Assembly (NCBI RefSeq): GCF_008868175.1
Contig: NZ_WBKT01000055.1
Location: 1-33,267, forward strand
Length of the DNA: 33,267 nucleotides
Reading direction: 5' to 3'
DNA from: Micromonospora sp. AMSO31t
GTDB lineage: Bacteria; Actinomycetota; Actinomycetes; Mycobacteriales; Micromonosporaceae
The first letter of the stretch is position 1. Each line of letters starts with the position of its first letter. Shown piece after piece: positions 15,390 through 23,580 of this stretch. The position numbers and the translations under genes were made by a program. The notes below the pieces were generated by a model. It had not been told where the DNA came from and ran no database searches. It worked only from the letters and a program-made list of their open reading frames with translations.

Positions 15390-16322
15390 ATGATCACAAT
15401 TCGTGCGTTGACGAAACGGTTCGGCGCGGCCACCGCGGTCGACGACCTGACCGTCGACATCGGACCGGGGCAGGTGACCGGCTTCCTCGGCCCGAACGGC
15501 GCGGGCAAGTCCACCACCATGCGGATGGTGCTCGGGCTGGACCGGCCGACCGCCGGGCAGGCCCTGGTGAACGGCCGGCCGTACCGGCAGTTGCGGTATC
15601 CGCTCCACGAGGTCGGCGCGCTGCTCGACGCCACCGGCGTGCACCCGGCCCGCTCCGGGCGGGCGCACCTGCTGGCCATGGCCCGCAGCAACGGCATCCC
15701 GGCGCGTCGGGTGGACGAGGTGCTCGACCTGGTCGGCTTGGACGAGCGGGCCGCCGGCAAGCCGGGACGGGCGCTGTCGCTGGGCATGGGCCAGCGGCTC
15801 GGCATCGCCGGGGCGCTGCTCGGCGACCCGCCGGTGCTGCTGCTCGACGAGCCGGTGAACGGGCTCGACCCCGACGGGGTGCGGTGGATCCGCCGGTTCA
15901 CCCGGGGCCTCGCCGACGAGGGACGGACCGTCCTCATCTCCAGCCACCTCATGAGCGAGATGCAGCAGACCGCCGACCGGGTGGTGGTGCTCGGCCGGGG
16001 CCGGCTCGTCGCCGACGCGCCGCTCGCCGACCTGATCGCCGCCCGCCCGGCCAGCTCGGTCCGGGTACGCGGACCCGAGCCGGCCGGCCTCGCGACGCTG
16101 GGGGCGCGGCTGGCCGCCGACGGGGCGGCGGTCAGCCCGGACGAGGGCGGGCTGACCGTCACCGGCGTCACGGCCGGCCGGGTCGGTGACCTCGCGTACG
16201 AGCTGGGGGTGCGGCTGCACGAGCTGACCCCGGTGGCCGCCTCGCTGGAGGAGGCGTTCCTGGAACTGACCGCCGGCAGCGTGGAGTACGCGGCCGGCCC
16301 GACCGGAGGCGAGACCCGATGA
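15390..16322 (+). CDS. ABC transporter ATP-binding protein
   Basis: ATPase subunit of 310 residues. Walker A GPNGAGKST (34-42), signature-like LSLGMGQR (129-136, a common variant of LSGGQ in this exporter group), Walker B VLLLDE (149-154) followed by the D-loop (GLD), and the switch His in LISSHL. The C-terminal 90 residues are the usual extension of drug/lantibiotic-type exporters. It overlaps the permease gene by 4 bp (ATGA), so the two are translationally coupled and form one exporter. The likely role is export of a peptide or drug, or relief of envelope stress, under the neighbouring two-component system. Confidence 0.92.
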   Translation: MITIRALTKRFGAATAVDDLTVDIGPGQVTGFLGPNGAGKSTTMRMVLGLDRPTAGQALVNGRPYRQLRYPLHEVGALLDATGVHPARSGRAHLLAMARSNGIPARRVDEVLDLVGLDERAAGKPGRALSLGMGQRLGIAGALLGDPPVLLLDEPVNGLDPDGVRWIRRFTRGLADEGRTVLISSHLMSEMQQTADRVVVLGRGRLVADAPLADLIAARPASSVRVRGPEPAGLATLGARLAADGAAVSPDEGGLTVTGVTAGRVGDLAYELGVRLHELTPVAASLEEAFLELTAGSVEYAAGPTGGETR

Positions 16323-17140
16323 CCGCCGTGCCCACCGTCACCCCGACCCGGCCGGCGTCCCGGCCCGCCCCGACCAGCGGCCCGTTCACCGGGGCGGTGG
16401 CCGCCGAGTGGACCAAGCTCTGGTCGGTCCGCTCCACCTGGTGGACGCTGCTGGCCGCCGTGGTGACCATGGCGGCCGCCGCCGGCCAGCTCGCCATCTA
16501 CGCGGTGAACGCGAACACCGACGACGACCCGACCGTCAACCCCGGGATCGTCGACGTCGGCGAGATCGTCGCGGGCGCGCTCGAACTCACCCAGTACGTC
16601 GTGCTGGCCCTCGGCCTCTTCGCGATCACCAGCGAGTACGCCACCGGCACCATCCGGACGACCCTGCGCTGCACCCCGTCCCGGGGGCGGGTGCTGGCGG
16701 CCAAGGCGGCCGTCGTCGGCGCCGTGACGTTCCTGACCGGGCTGCTCATCGGCGCGGTCGGCGCGGCGGTCGCCCGGCCGGTGCTCGGTGAGTGGGGCCG
16801 GGCCCCGCTCGGCGGGACCGTGGCCGACGTGGTCGCCTCGGCCGCGTACCTCGCGCTCCTGAGCGTGCTGGCGCTCGGGCTGGCGGCGGCGCTGCGCGGC
16901 GCGGTGCTCACCCTGACCGTGCTGTTCGCGCTGCTCATGATCGTGCCGCTGTCGCTCCAGGAGCCCGGCATCACCGTGCTCACCCGGATCGCCGACGCGT
17001 TCCCCGGGGTGGCCGGCAACCACTTCCTCGCCGGGGACACCGAGCCCTACCCGGCGGCGGTCGGCCTGCTGGTGCTCGCCGGCTGGGCCGTCGCCGCGCT
17101 GGCGCTGGGCCGCTGGGCGCTGCGCCGCCGGGACGCGTGA
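16319..17140 (+). CDS. ABC-2 type transporter permease
   Basis: Membrane subunit of 273 residues with about six predicted helices: after an N-terminal Pro-rich stretch, AVAAEWTKLWSVRSTWWTLL (typical entry of ABC-2 permeases), helix 2 around residues 85-105, SEYATGTIRTTLRCTPSRGRVLAAK (conserved cytoplasmic loop), and further helices to a C-terminal WALRRRDA. It pairs with the ATPase just upstream. Its stop is 15 bp from the stop of the convergent response regulator, with no clear hairpin between. Confidence 0.88.
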   Translation: MTAVPTVTPTRPASRPAPTSGPFTGAVAAEWTKLWSVRSTWWTLLAAVVTMAAAAGQLAIYAVNANTDDDPTVNPGIVDVGEIVAGALELTQYVVLALGLFAITSEYATGTIRTTLRCTPSRGRVLAAKAAVVGAVTFLTGLLIGAVGAAVARPVLGEWGRAPLGGTVADVVASAAYLALLSVLALGLAAALRGAVLTLTVLFALLMIVPLSLQEPGITVLTRIADAFPGVAGNHFLAGDTEPYPAAVGLLVLAGWAVAALALGRWALRRRDA

Positions 17141-17155
17141 GCGGGGCGGGGCTGG

Positions 17156-17833
17156 TCAGCCGGCCGGCGGGACCAGCCCCGCCTCGTACGCGAGGATCGC
17201 CGCCTGCACCCGGTTGCGCACGTCCAACCGGGTGAAGATGCTGGTCAGGTAGCTCTTCACGGTGCCCTCGACGAGGTGCAGCCGGCGGGCGATCTCGGCG
17301 TTGGACAGCCCCGCCCCGACCAGGGCGAGCACTTCCCGCTCCCGGTCGGTGAGCCCGGCCAGCCGGTCCCGCGCGTACGGGCCGCGGGCCAGCCGGCCAC
17401 CGCTGAGCGCGATGACCCGGCGCGCCACCCGCGGCGACAGGTACGCCCCGCCGTCGGCCACCGCCCGCAGGCCGGCGAGCAGTTCCCGCGGGTCGCCGGA
17501 CTTGAGCAGGAACCCGCTCGCACCGTGACCGAGCGCCCGGGCGATCAGGTCGTCGTCGCCGAACGTGGTGAGCATGACCGCGGCGGTCTCCGGCACCAGC
17601 CGCCGGATCTCCGCCGCCGCGGCCAGCCCGTCCTGCCGGGGCATCCGGATGTCCAGCAGCGCCACCCGCGGCCGGTGCGCCCGCACCAGTTCCACGGCCG
17701 CGTGGCCGTCACCCGCCTCGCCGACCACCTCGATGCCCGGGTCGGCGGCCAGGATGGCCCGCACCCCGGCACGCACCATCGCCTCGTCGTCGGCGAGCAC
17801 CACCCGCAGGGGCCGCCCGTGTTCCTCACTCAC
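17156..17833 (-). CDS. NarL/LiaR-type response regulator
   Basis: Response regulator of 225 residues. The receiver domain has D15/D16 and phospho-acceptor D61 (VALLDIRMPRQDG), with the signalling Thr/Lys in MLTTFGDDD and FLLKSGDP. The LuxR-type helix-turn-helix (about 160-215) is LTDREREVLALVGAGLSNAEIA, GTVKSYLTSIFTRLDVRNR. It overlaps the kinase gene by 4 bp and is co-transcribed with it. It most likely binds the TGACGAAAGTCA-type palindromes at both ends of the module. Confidence 0.92.
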   Translation of the reverse strand: MSEEHGRPLRVVLADDEAMVRAGVRAILAADPGIEVVGEAGDGHAAVELVRAHRPRVALLDIRMPRQDGLAAAAEIRRLVPETAAVMLTTFGDDDLIARALGHGASGFLLKSGDPRELLAGLRAVADGGAYLSPRVARRVIALSGGRLARGPYARDRLAGLTDREREVLALVGAGLSNAEIARRLHLVEGTVKSYLTSIFTRLDVRNRVQAAILAYEAGLVPPAG

Positions 17834-19626
17834 CCTGCGATCCGCTCCTTGCTGACCAGCCGGCCGTCGGTGAAGCAGAGCCGCCAGGTCGGCTCCGCGA
17901 ACGGGAAGTTTCCGTCGGTGTAGAACTCACAGCCGGCGGTGGCGGCCTCGGCCGGCGGGTCGGCCTGCCGGCGGGGCAGCCCGAGGGCGTCCCGCTCCTC
18001 GCCGAGGCGCAGCCGCTCGAAGCCGGACCGGTCGAGGACCGCGCCCGCCGTGGCGAGCGGGTAGTAGACCAGCGCGAGCACGAGGGCGAGGCCGGCCGGG
18101 GCGCCGAACGCCACGAGCAGGCTGCGCCGGGCCCGCCGCCGGGCCTCCCGCAGCCGCCGCGCCGCGTCACCGGGCCGGTCGCCCGGCGCGCGCCCGGTCC
18201 TGCCGTCATCCGGGAAGCCGTCATCCCCGAGGCCGTCATCCGGCTCGTCGGCCGACCCGGGGAAGCCGTCGCGTCGGCCGACCGCCCAGCCGTCCGATCG
18301 CCCGTCGCCGGCACCGACCCCGGCCGGCACGGCGAGGACGTCGGATCCGGTCCTCAGGCCGCCCGATCGCCCGTCGCCGGGACCGGCCGCGGCCGGCACC
18401 GCCCGGCCGCCGGATCGGTCGGCGTCGGCGGGCGCCAGGGCAGCCCTCAGCGGCAGATGAGCCGTCACCGCGAAGCCTCCGTCCCGAGGACCCGCGTCCA
18501 GCACGCCCCCGGCGAGGCGGACCCGCTCGCGCAGGGCCAGCAGCCCCGAACCGTGCGACGCCGGGCCCGGCAGCGGTCCGGCCGGCGCCCGCCCGTTGAC
18601 GACCGACACCGCCACCGCCCCGCCCGTCCGGTCGACGGTGACGGTCACCGGGGCGCCGGGGGCGTAGCGGGCGGCGTTGGTCAGCGCCTCGCGCACCACC
18701 CGGTGCACGGCGTGCGCGACGAGCGGCGGCAGGGCCACGCCGTCCGGGTCGGCGCGCAGCTCGACCGCCAGGCCGGCGTCGCGGGCGCCGTCCACCAGCT
18801 CGACCGCCATGCCGGCGTCGCGGGCGCCGTCGACCAGCTCGGCCACCGTCTCGCCGGCCGGCCGCAGCGAGCCGGAGCGCTCCTCCCGGAGCACGCCGAT
18901 GATGTCGTGCAGCCGCTCGGTGGCGGCGGACACGCTGGCCCGCAGCTCCCCGGCCGCGTCCCGGTGGGCGGGCGGCAGGTCGGCGGCCAGCTCCAGCGCG
19001 GCGGCGCGCAGCGCGATGAGGCTCAGGTCGTGCCCCAGCGAGTCGTGCATGTCCTGGGCGATCCGGGCCCGCTCGCGCAGGCGTACCCGCTCCACGGCGT
19101 CCCGCCGCTCCCGCTCCTCGGCCTCGGCGTGCCGCTCCCCCGCCTCGGCGAGCGCCCGCTGCTGCCGGCGCAGCCGGCCGAGCAGCCAGGGGAACACCCC
19201 GGCGAACAGCAGCACCGAGGCGAGCAGGAACCAGGTCTCCGGGTTGGTGCCGAGCAGCCCGAGGTTGACCGCGGTGCCGGCGACCGCGATGGCGCCGAAG
19301 ACGGCCGCCACCCGGCCCGCGCGGGCGCTGCGCCGGCCGGCCAGGTAGCTGAACACCGGGATGCCGAAGACGAAGTTGCCGTCGACCAGCGAGCCGAGCA
19401 CCACGGCCAGCAGCGCCGCGAGGGGCCACCGGCGGCCGAACGCCACCGCGAGGCCGAGCAGCGCCAGCGAGCCGACCAGCAGCGGCACGGCGTGGCGCGG
19501 CCACGGCGGGGTGAGCCCGGCGTACGCCACCGGGGCGGCGACCACGGCCCAGAGCAGCAGGTCACCGGCCCGGCGCCGGACGGGCGGCGGGGTTCGCGGC
19601 GGTTCCACGGCGGCCAGGCTACCCAC
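17830..19626 (-). CDS. Membrane sensor histidine kinase with extra C-terminal membrane segment and outside domain
   Basis: Histidine kinase of 598 residues, about 180-200 longer than usual for this group. It has 4-5 N-terminal membrane helices (22-150), a coiled region, HisKA_3 (RIAQDMHDSLGHD, phospho-acceptor His194), and HATPase_c (N-box VREALTNAARYAPG, GSGLLALRERVRLAGG). After the kinase core (about 393) come a Gly/Asp-rich low-complexity linker (400-488), a basic segment, one more membrane helix (503-524) and a final 70-residue domain (FERLRLGEERDALGLP, GCEFYT, RLCFTDGRLVSKERI) that resembles BamE/SmpA-like folds and should lie outside the cell, with Cys566 and Cys584. A 13-residue tandem duplication sits before the ATPase domain. 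The start is GTG at 19626; the operator palindrome is 19-32 nt upstream. Confidence 0.88.
   Translation of the reverse strand: MGSLAAVEPPRTPPPVRRRAGDLLLWAVVAAPVAYAGLTPPWPRHAVPLLVGSLALLGLAVAFGRRWPLAALLAVVLGSLVDGNFVFGIPVFSYLAGRRSARAGRVAAVFGAIAVAGTAVNLGLLGTNPETWFLLASVLLFAGVFPWLLGRLRRQQRALAEAGERHAEAEERERRDAVERVRLRERARIAQDMHDSLGHDLSLIALRAAALELAADLPPAHRDAAGELRASVSAATERLHDIIGVLREERSGSLRPAGETVAELVDGARDAGMAVELVDGARDAGLAVELRADPDGVALPPLVAHAVHRVVREALTNAARYAPGAPVTVTVDRTGGAVAVSVVNGRAPAGPLPGPASHGSGLLALRERVRLAGGVLDAGPRDGGFAVTAHLPLRAALAPADADRSGGRAVPAAAGPGDGRSGGLRTGSDVLAVPAGVGAGDGRSDGWAVGRRDGFPGSADEPDDGLGDDGFPDDGRTGRAPGDRPGDAARRLREARRRARRSLLVAFGAPAGLALVLALVYYPLATAGAVLDRSGFERLRLGEERDALGLPRRQADPPAEAATAGCEFYTDGNFPFAEPTWRLCFTDGRLVSKERIAG
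18757..18834. repeat. 39-bp in-frame tandem duplication in the kinase gene
   Basis: Units 18757-18795 and 18796-18834 match at 37 of 39 bases and encode two copies of the 13-residue block ELVDGARDAG-x-AV. A partial third match follows. The repeat lies between the dimerisation and ATPase domains. Confidence 0.88.
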
Positions 19627-19644
19627 GGGCGGCCGGAGGGGGCA

Positions 19645-19658
19645 CTGACGAAAGTCAG
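19645..19658. promoter_or_regulatory. Operator of the ABC/two-component module, right copy
   Basis: CTGAC-GAAA-GTCAG, identical in its 14 bp to the core of the palindrome at 15316-15331. It lies in the 36-bp gap between bioD and the kinase gene, 19-32 nt before the kinase GTG. Confidence 0.65.
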
Positions 19659-19662
19659 GTCC

Positions 19663-20397
19663 TCAGCTGATCTCCTCGGCCCAGGCGCGCCAGTCGTCGA
19701 GCACCCCGTAGAGGGCCGGGGTGAGCCAGCCCGGCGCGGACCGGCGGAACACGCCCGGGTCCATCCCGCCGGCGCCCATCGGCACCGCGCCCAGGAGGTT
19801 CGGCACCAGGTCGGACAGGTTCAGCCAGTGCACCAGCTCCGGTTCGCCCGGCCACGCGCCGATCACCACGCCGGCCGGGATGGCCCGGCGTTCCAGCGCC
19901 TCCAGGGTCAGCGCCGTGTGGTTGAGCGTGCCCAGCCCGGCGCGGGCCACCACCACGGCCGGGGCGCCCAGCGACACCGCCAGGTCGGCCACCGTCCAGG
20001 GCTCGCCCGACGGGCGCAGCCCCATGGGTACGAGCAGCCCGCCGGCCCCCTCGACCAGCACCAGGTCGTGCTTGTCGGCCTCCTCGCGGATGGCGTCGAC
20101 CGCGGTGTAGAGCTCCAGCGGCTCCAGCTCGGCGACCCGGGCCGCGGCGAGCGGGGCGAGCGGGTCCGGGTAGCTGGCCAGGGTGCGGCCGGTGAGCGGG
20201 GCGGCCAGCCGGCTCACCGAGTCGACGTCGCCGGGCTCGCCGGTGGCCGTACCCGTCTGGCCGGGCTTGACGACCGCGACCCGCAGCCCGGCGGCCTGCG
20301 CGGCGGCGGCGATCGCCGCGGTCACCACGGTCTTGCCCACCTCGGTGTCCGTGCCGGTCACCAGCACCGGCCCGGTCCAGCCGTTGCCGTTGCTCAT
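19663..20397 (-). CDS. bioD: Dethiobiotin synthetase
   Basis: Enzyme of 244 residues making dethiobiotin from 7,8-diaminopelargonate, CO2 and ATP, the step before BioB. The P-loop GTDTEVGKT (15-23) is complete, followed by the substrate Lys motif VAVVKPGQTG, LVEGAGGLLVP and the C-terminal GAVPMGAGG. The ATG start is preceded by GGAGG. It is downstream of bioF in the same direction, so the two are probably one operon. It may run on into the kinase gene across 36 bp, but the operator there suggests a separate promoter. Confidence 0.94.
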   Translation of the reverse strand: MSNGNGWTGPVLVTGTDTEVGKTVVTAAIAAAAQAAGLRVAVVKPGQTGTATGEPGDVDSVSRLAAPLTGRTLASYPDPLAPLAAARVAELEPLELYTAVDAIREEADKHDLVLVEGAGGLLVPMGLRPSGEPWTVADLAVSLGAPAVVVARAGLGTLNHTALTLEALERRAIPAGVVIGAWPGEPELVHWLNLSDLVPNLLGAVPMGAGGMDPGVFRRSAPGWLTPALYGVLDDWRAWAEEIS

Positions 20398-20452
20398 GAG
20401 CCCTCCTTCGTTCGCGACTGCGGTGCTCGCAAACCCGGCTCACTCCTCGCGC
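20398..20452 (-). repeat. Possible dispersed intercistronic repeat between bioF and bioD
   Basis: The 55-bp spacer, read on the minus strand, starts GCGCGAGGAGTGAGCC and contains a hairpin (GTTTGCGA with TCGCGAAC, one G-U pair), ending in GAAGGAGGGCTC, the ribosome site of bioD. It looks like an intergenic repeat found elsewhere in related actinomycetes; this is from general impression and needs a search. Confidence 0.35.
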
Positions 20453-21595
20453 TCACGGCGCACAGTCCACGATCACGTCCAGCGCCCGTGCGAAGTCGGC
20501 CCGGTCGACCCCCGCGCTGATGGTCAGCCGGAGCCGGGACCGGCTGTCCGGGGTGGACGGGGGCCGGAAACAGCCCACCGCGACGCCCCGGTCCCGGCAG
20601 TCGGCCGCCCAGGCGGTCGCCGCCTCCGGGCCGGGGGCGGTCACCGCAACCACCGCCCCGTCGGGTGCGGACACCTCCAGGCCCGCCCCGCCCAGCCGGC
20701 GCACCACGAGGGCGGCCCGCTCGGCCAGCTCGGCGCGCAGGCCGTCGCCGGAGCGGGCCAGCCGCACCGCGGCGCGTACCCCGGCCACCACGGCGGGCGG
20801 CGGCGCGGTGTCGAAGATGAAGGTGCGGCCGGTCTCCACCAGGTGCCGGACGAACTCGGCCGGCCCGGCCACCACCCCGCCGGCGCCGCCGAGCGCCTTG
20901 GACAGGGTCGCCGTCACCACCACGTCGGGCTCGCCGGCCAGCCCGGCCGCGGCCACCCCGCCGGCCCCGGCCGGCCCGGTGACGCCGAGCGCGTGCGCGT
21001 CGTCGACCAGCAGCAGCGCGCGGTGCCGGCGGGCCACGGCGTGCAGCGCCGCGAGGGGGGCGAGGTCGCCGTCGACGGAGAACACCGACTCGGTCACCAC
21101 CACCGCCGGGCGGCCCGGGGCGGCGGCCAGCGCGGCGGCCACCGCGTCGACGTCGGCGTGCGGGGTGACGACCGTCTCGGCGCCGGAGATCCGGCAGCCG
21201 TCGATCAGCGAGGCGTGGTTGTGGGCGTCGGAGACGAGCAGCGTACGCGGCTGCACCAGGCCCCGGACGGCGGCGAGGTTGGCCAGGTAGCCGGACGAGA
21301 AAACCAGTGCCCGGTCGACGCCCAGCCAGCCGGCCAGGTCGTCCTCGAGGGCGTGGTGCAGGTCGGTGGAACCGCGCACCAGCCGCGACCCGGTGGCGCC
21401 CAGCCCGTACGCCGACAGCGCCCGACCGGCGGCGGCGGTGACCTCCGGGTGGGTGGCCAGGCCGAGGTAGTCGTTGCCGGCCAGATCGACCACGGCGTCG
21501 CCGGCGGCGCGCGGGCGCAGCGTGCGGGTGAGCCCCGCCTTGGCCCGCAGCTCGGCGCGGCGGTCCAGGGCCGCCAGCCAGTCCGCCACCGTCAC
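20453..21595 (-). CDS. bioF: 8-amino-7-oxononanoate synthase
   Basis: PLP enzyme of 380 residues joining pimeloyl-ACP/CoA and L-alanine, the first step of the biotin ring pathway. The PLP Lys is K233 ([11 protein letters not shown]), the PLP ring site is [11 protein letters not shown], the substrate Gly-rich loop is [12 protein letters not shown] and the N-terminal motif is [10 protein letters not shown]. The GTG start at 21595 has GGAAGGAA upstream. It is divergent from bioB with a 161-bp gap. bioA (diaminopelargonate aminotransferase) is not in this window. Confidence 0.93.
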   Translation of the reverse strand: MTVADWLAALDRRAELRAKAGLTRTLRPRAAGDAVVDLAGNDYLGLATHPEVTAAAGRALSAYGLGATGSRLVRGSTDLHHALEDDLAGWLGVDRALVFSSGYLANLAAVRGLVQPRTLLVSDAHNHASLIDGCRISGAETVVTPHADVDAVAAALAAAPGRPAVVVTESVFSVDGDLAPLAALHAVARRHRALLLVDDAHALGVTGPAGAGGVAAAGLAGEPDVVVTATLSKALGGAGGVVAGPAEFVRHLVETGRTFIFDTAPPPAVVAGVRAAVRLARSGDGLRAELAERAALVVRRLGGAGLEVSAPDGAVVAVTAPGPEAATAWAADCRDRGVAVGCFRPPSTPDSRSRLRLTISAGVDRADFARALDVIVDCAP

Positions 21596-21743
21596 GTTCC
21601 TTCCCCAGACCCGTCGCCCACCGGGCGCTTCCGCGGGGCGAAGTTACCACCCGGCCGGAGAGCCCCGACGTGGCGCTGCCCGGCTCGCCGGGCCTGCTCG
21701 CGGGGGCCCGACGCGGCCGTTTCCCGGGCTCGGAGCGGCCTTG

Positions 21744-21749
21744 TAGGGT
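21744..21749 (+). promoter_or_regulatory. -10 box TAGGGT, leaderless start of bioB
   Basis: TANNNT hexamer ending 7 nt before the bioB ATG, with no convincing ribosome site. No BioQ- or BioR-type palindrome was found in the bioF-bioB gap. Confidence 0.5.
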
Positions 21750-21756
21750 ACGAGCC

Positions 21757-22752
21757 ATGCCAGAGATCCTCGACCAGGCCCGGACCCAGGTGCTGGAGAA
21801 CGGCGTCGGCCTCGACGAGGCCGGTGTCCTCGCCGTGCTGAACCTGCCCGACGAGCACCTGCCCGCCGCCCTCCAGCTCGCCCACGAGGTGCGGATGCGC
21901 TGGTGCGGCCCGGAGGTCGAGGTCGAGGGCATCATCTCGCTGAAGACCGGCGGCTGCCCGGAGGACTGCCACTTCTGCTCGCAGTCCGGCCTGTTCACCT
22001 CGCCGGTCCGCTCGGTCTGGCTGGACATCCCCGCGCTGGTCGAGGCGGCGAAGCAGACCGCGGCGACCGGGGCGACCGAGTTCTGCATCGTGGCCGCCGT
22101 GCGCGGCCCCGACGCGCGGCTCATGAAGCAGATGCGCGAGGGCGTGGCCGCCATCAAGGCGGAGGTCGACATCCAGGTCGCCGCCTCGCTCGGCATGCTC
22201 ACCCAGGAGCAGGTCGACGAGCTGGTCGAGATGGGCGTGCACCGCTACAACCACAACCTGGAGACCTGCCGCTCCTACTTCCCGAACGTGGTCACCACGC
22301 ACTCCTTCGAGGAGCGCTGGGAGACCTTGACGATGGTGCGCGAGTCCGGCATGGAGGTCTGCTGCGGCGGCATCCTGGGCCTGGGCGAGACGGTGGAGCA
22401 GCGCGCCGAGTTCGCCGCGCAGCTCGCCGAGCTGGACCCGCACGAGGTGCCGCTGAACTTCCTCAACCCCCGCCCGGGCACCCCGCTCGCGGACCGCCCG
22501 GTCGTGGAGGGCAAGGACGCGCTGCGCGCCATCGCCGCGTTCCGGCTGGCCATGCCGCGCACCATCCTCCGCTACGCGGGCGGCCGGGAGCTGACCCTCG
22601 GTGACCTGGGCACCCGCGACGGCCTGCTCGGCGGCATCAACGCGGTCATCGTCGGCAACTACCTGACCACGCTCGGCCGGCCGGCGACCGCCGACCTGCA
22701 GCTGCTGGACGACCTGAAGATGCCGGTGAAGGCGCTCTCCGCCACCCTGTGA
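21757..22752 (+). CDS. bioB: Biotin synthase
   Basis: Radical-SAM enzyme of 331 residues that inserts sulphur into dethiobiotin. The [4Fe-4S] motif is C67-x3-C71-x2-C74 ([10 protein letters not shown]). [13 protein letters not shown], a GGILGLGE strand and [11 protein letters not shown] are family marks, and the auxiliary cluster ligands (Cys in EFCIVAA, the later Cys residues and Arg in RYAGGRE) are present. The upstream frame reaches 21670, but homology begins at the ATG at 21757, just after a -10 box. It is followed after 7 bp by the accessory gene bsaP and then a GNAT gene. Confidence 0.95.
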   Translation: MPEILDQARTQVLENGVGLDEAGVLAVLNLPDEHLPAALQLAHEVRMRWCGPEVEVEGIISLKTGGCPEDCHFCSQSGLFTSPVRSVWLDIPALVEAAKQTAATGATEFCIVAAVRGPDARLMKQMREGVAAIKAEVDIQVAASLGMLTQEQVDELVEMGVHRYNHNLETCRSYFPNVVTTHSFEERWETLTMVRESGMEVCCGGILGLGETVEQRAEFAAQLAELDPHEVPLNFLNPRPGTPLADRPVVEGKDALRAIAAFRLAMPRTILRYAGGRELTLGDLGTRDGLLGGINAVIVGNYLTTLGRPATADLQLLDDLKMPVKALSATL

Positions 22753-22759
22753 GGACGAC

Positions 22760-23044
22760 GTGACCGAGCTTGTCGAGCCCGCACCGCCGGCCGAACCCGC
22801 CGCCGGCCCGCTCCGCCCGCGCGGCGCGGGACAACCGGACGACCGGCGCGAGCCCGCCACGGCGCCGCCCTGGTGCGACCGCTGCGGCGGGTCCGTGGCG
22901 GCCGGCCCGCACGAGGCGTGCGCCACGGCCCGGGCGCTGGAGCCGCCGCGCTGGTGCGCGCACTGCCGGCGGCGGATGAAGGTGCAGGTCGTGCCGACCG
23001 GCTGGTCGGCGGTCTGCGTCGAGCACGGCGAGATCCGGGGCTGA
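22760..23044 (+). CDS. bsaP: Biotin synthase auxiliary protein BsaP-like
   Basis: Small protein of 94 residues. The first 36 are Pro/Ala-rich and probably disordered; the rest holds Cys/His pairs C39-x2-C42, H51/C54, C66-x2-C69 and C86-x2-H89 in the context [18 protein letters not shown] and GWSAVC. This matches the actinobacterial family described as an auxiliary protein needed by biotin synthase, thought to handle or renew its iron-sulphur cluster. It directly follows bioB (7-bp gap, GAGGA before the GTG), as expected. The name rests on motif and position; a zinc-ribbon protein of other function is the alternative. Confidence 0.82.
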   Translation: MTELVEPAPPAEPAAGPLRPRGAGQPDDRREPATAPPWCDRCGGSVAAGPHEACATARALEPPRWCAHCRRRMKVQVVPTGWSAVCVEHGEIRG

Positions 23045-23046
23045 CC

Positions 23047-23553
23047 GTGCTGCGGGGGCGGGCGGTGACGCTGCGGCCGGCGACCGACGCCGACGTGCCG
23101 GCCCTCGCGGCCATCCGCGCCACCCCGGAGGTGCGCCGCTGGTGGCGGGGCGGGGACGACCTCGCCGAGGCGGTCCGCGCCGACCTGGCCGACGACGACG
23201 TCACCGTCTACGCGATCGAGCACGACGGCCGGCTGGTCGGCGCCATCCAGTGGTACGCGGAGACCGACCCCGACTACCGCCACGCCAGCCTGGACATCTT
23301 CCTCGACCCGGCCGCCCGCGGCACCGGCCTCGGCGGGGACGCCATCCGCGCCCTGGTCCGGCACCTCGTCGACGAGTACGGCCACCACCGGTTCACCATC
23401 GACCCGGCGGCGGCGAACACGGCGGCCATCCGGGCGTACGCGAAGGTGGGGTTCCGGCCGGTCGGGATCATGCGCCGCTACGAGCGGGGCGCGGACGGCC
23501 GCTGGCACGACGCCCTGCTCATGGACCTCCTGGCCGACGAACTCGCCGACTGA
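23047..23553 (+). CDS. GNAT N-acetyltransferase, AAC(6')-like
   Basis: Acetyl-CoA-dependent acetyltransferase of 168 residues. It has TLRPATDADVPAL at the start, the acetyl-CoA loop DPAARGTGLGGDAI, and HRFTIDPAAANTAAIRAYAKVGFRPVG followed by RYERGADGRWHDALLMDLL. The last motif is close to the aminoglycoside 6'-acetyltransferase (Acetyltransf_8) group; many chromosomal actinomycete homologues have no proven resistance role. The GTG at 23047 lies 2 bp after the bsaP stop, so it is in the bioB operon; a link to biotin is not evident. A longer frame from 22873 overlaps bsaP and was rejected. Confidence 0.82.
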   Translation: MLRGRAVTLRPATDADVPALAAIRATPEVRRWWRGGDDLAEAVRADLADDDVTVYAIEHDGRLVGAIQWYAETDPDYRHASLDIFLDPAARGTGLGGDAIRALVRHLVDEYGHHRFTIDPAAANTAAIRAYAKVGFRPVGIMRRYERGADGRWHDALLMDLLADELAD

Positions 23554-23580
23554 GCGCGGCGTGGTGCGGGCGGCGGTGCG

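Noticed and set aside
18457..20520. Plus-strand frame of 687 codons
   Set aside because: It is a shadow of the kinase and bioD genes, both of which have full family motifs on the minus strand.
23047..23553. Acquired aminoglycoside resistance gene
   Set aside because: The GNAT protein resembles AAC(6') enzymes, but its composition matches the chromosome, it lies in the bioB operon, and no mobile context is present.
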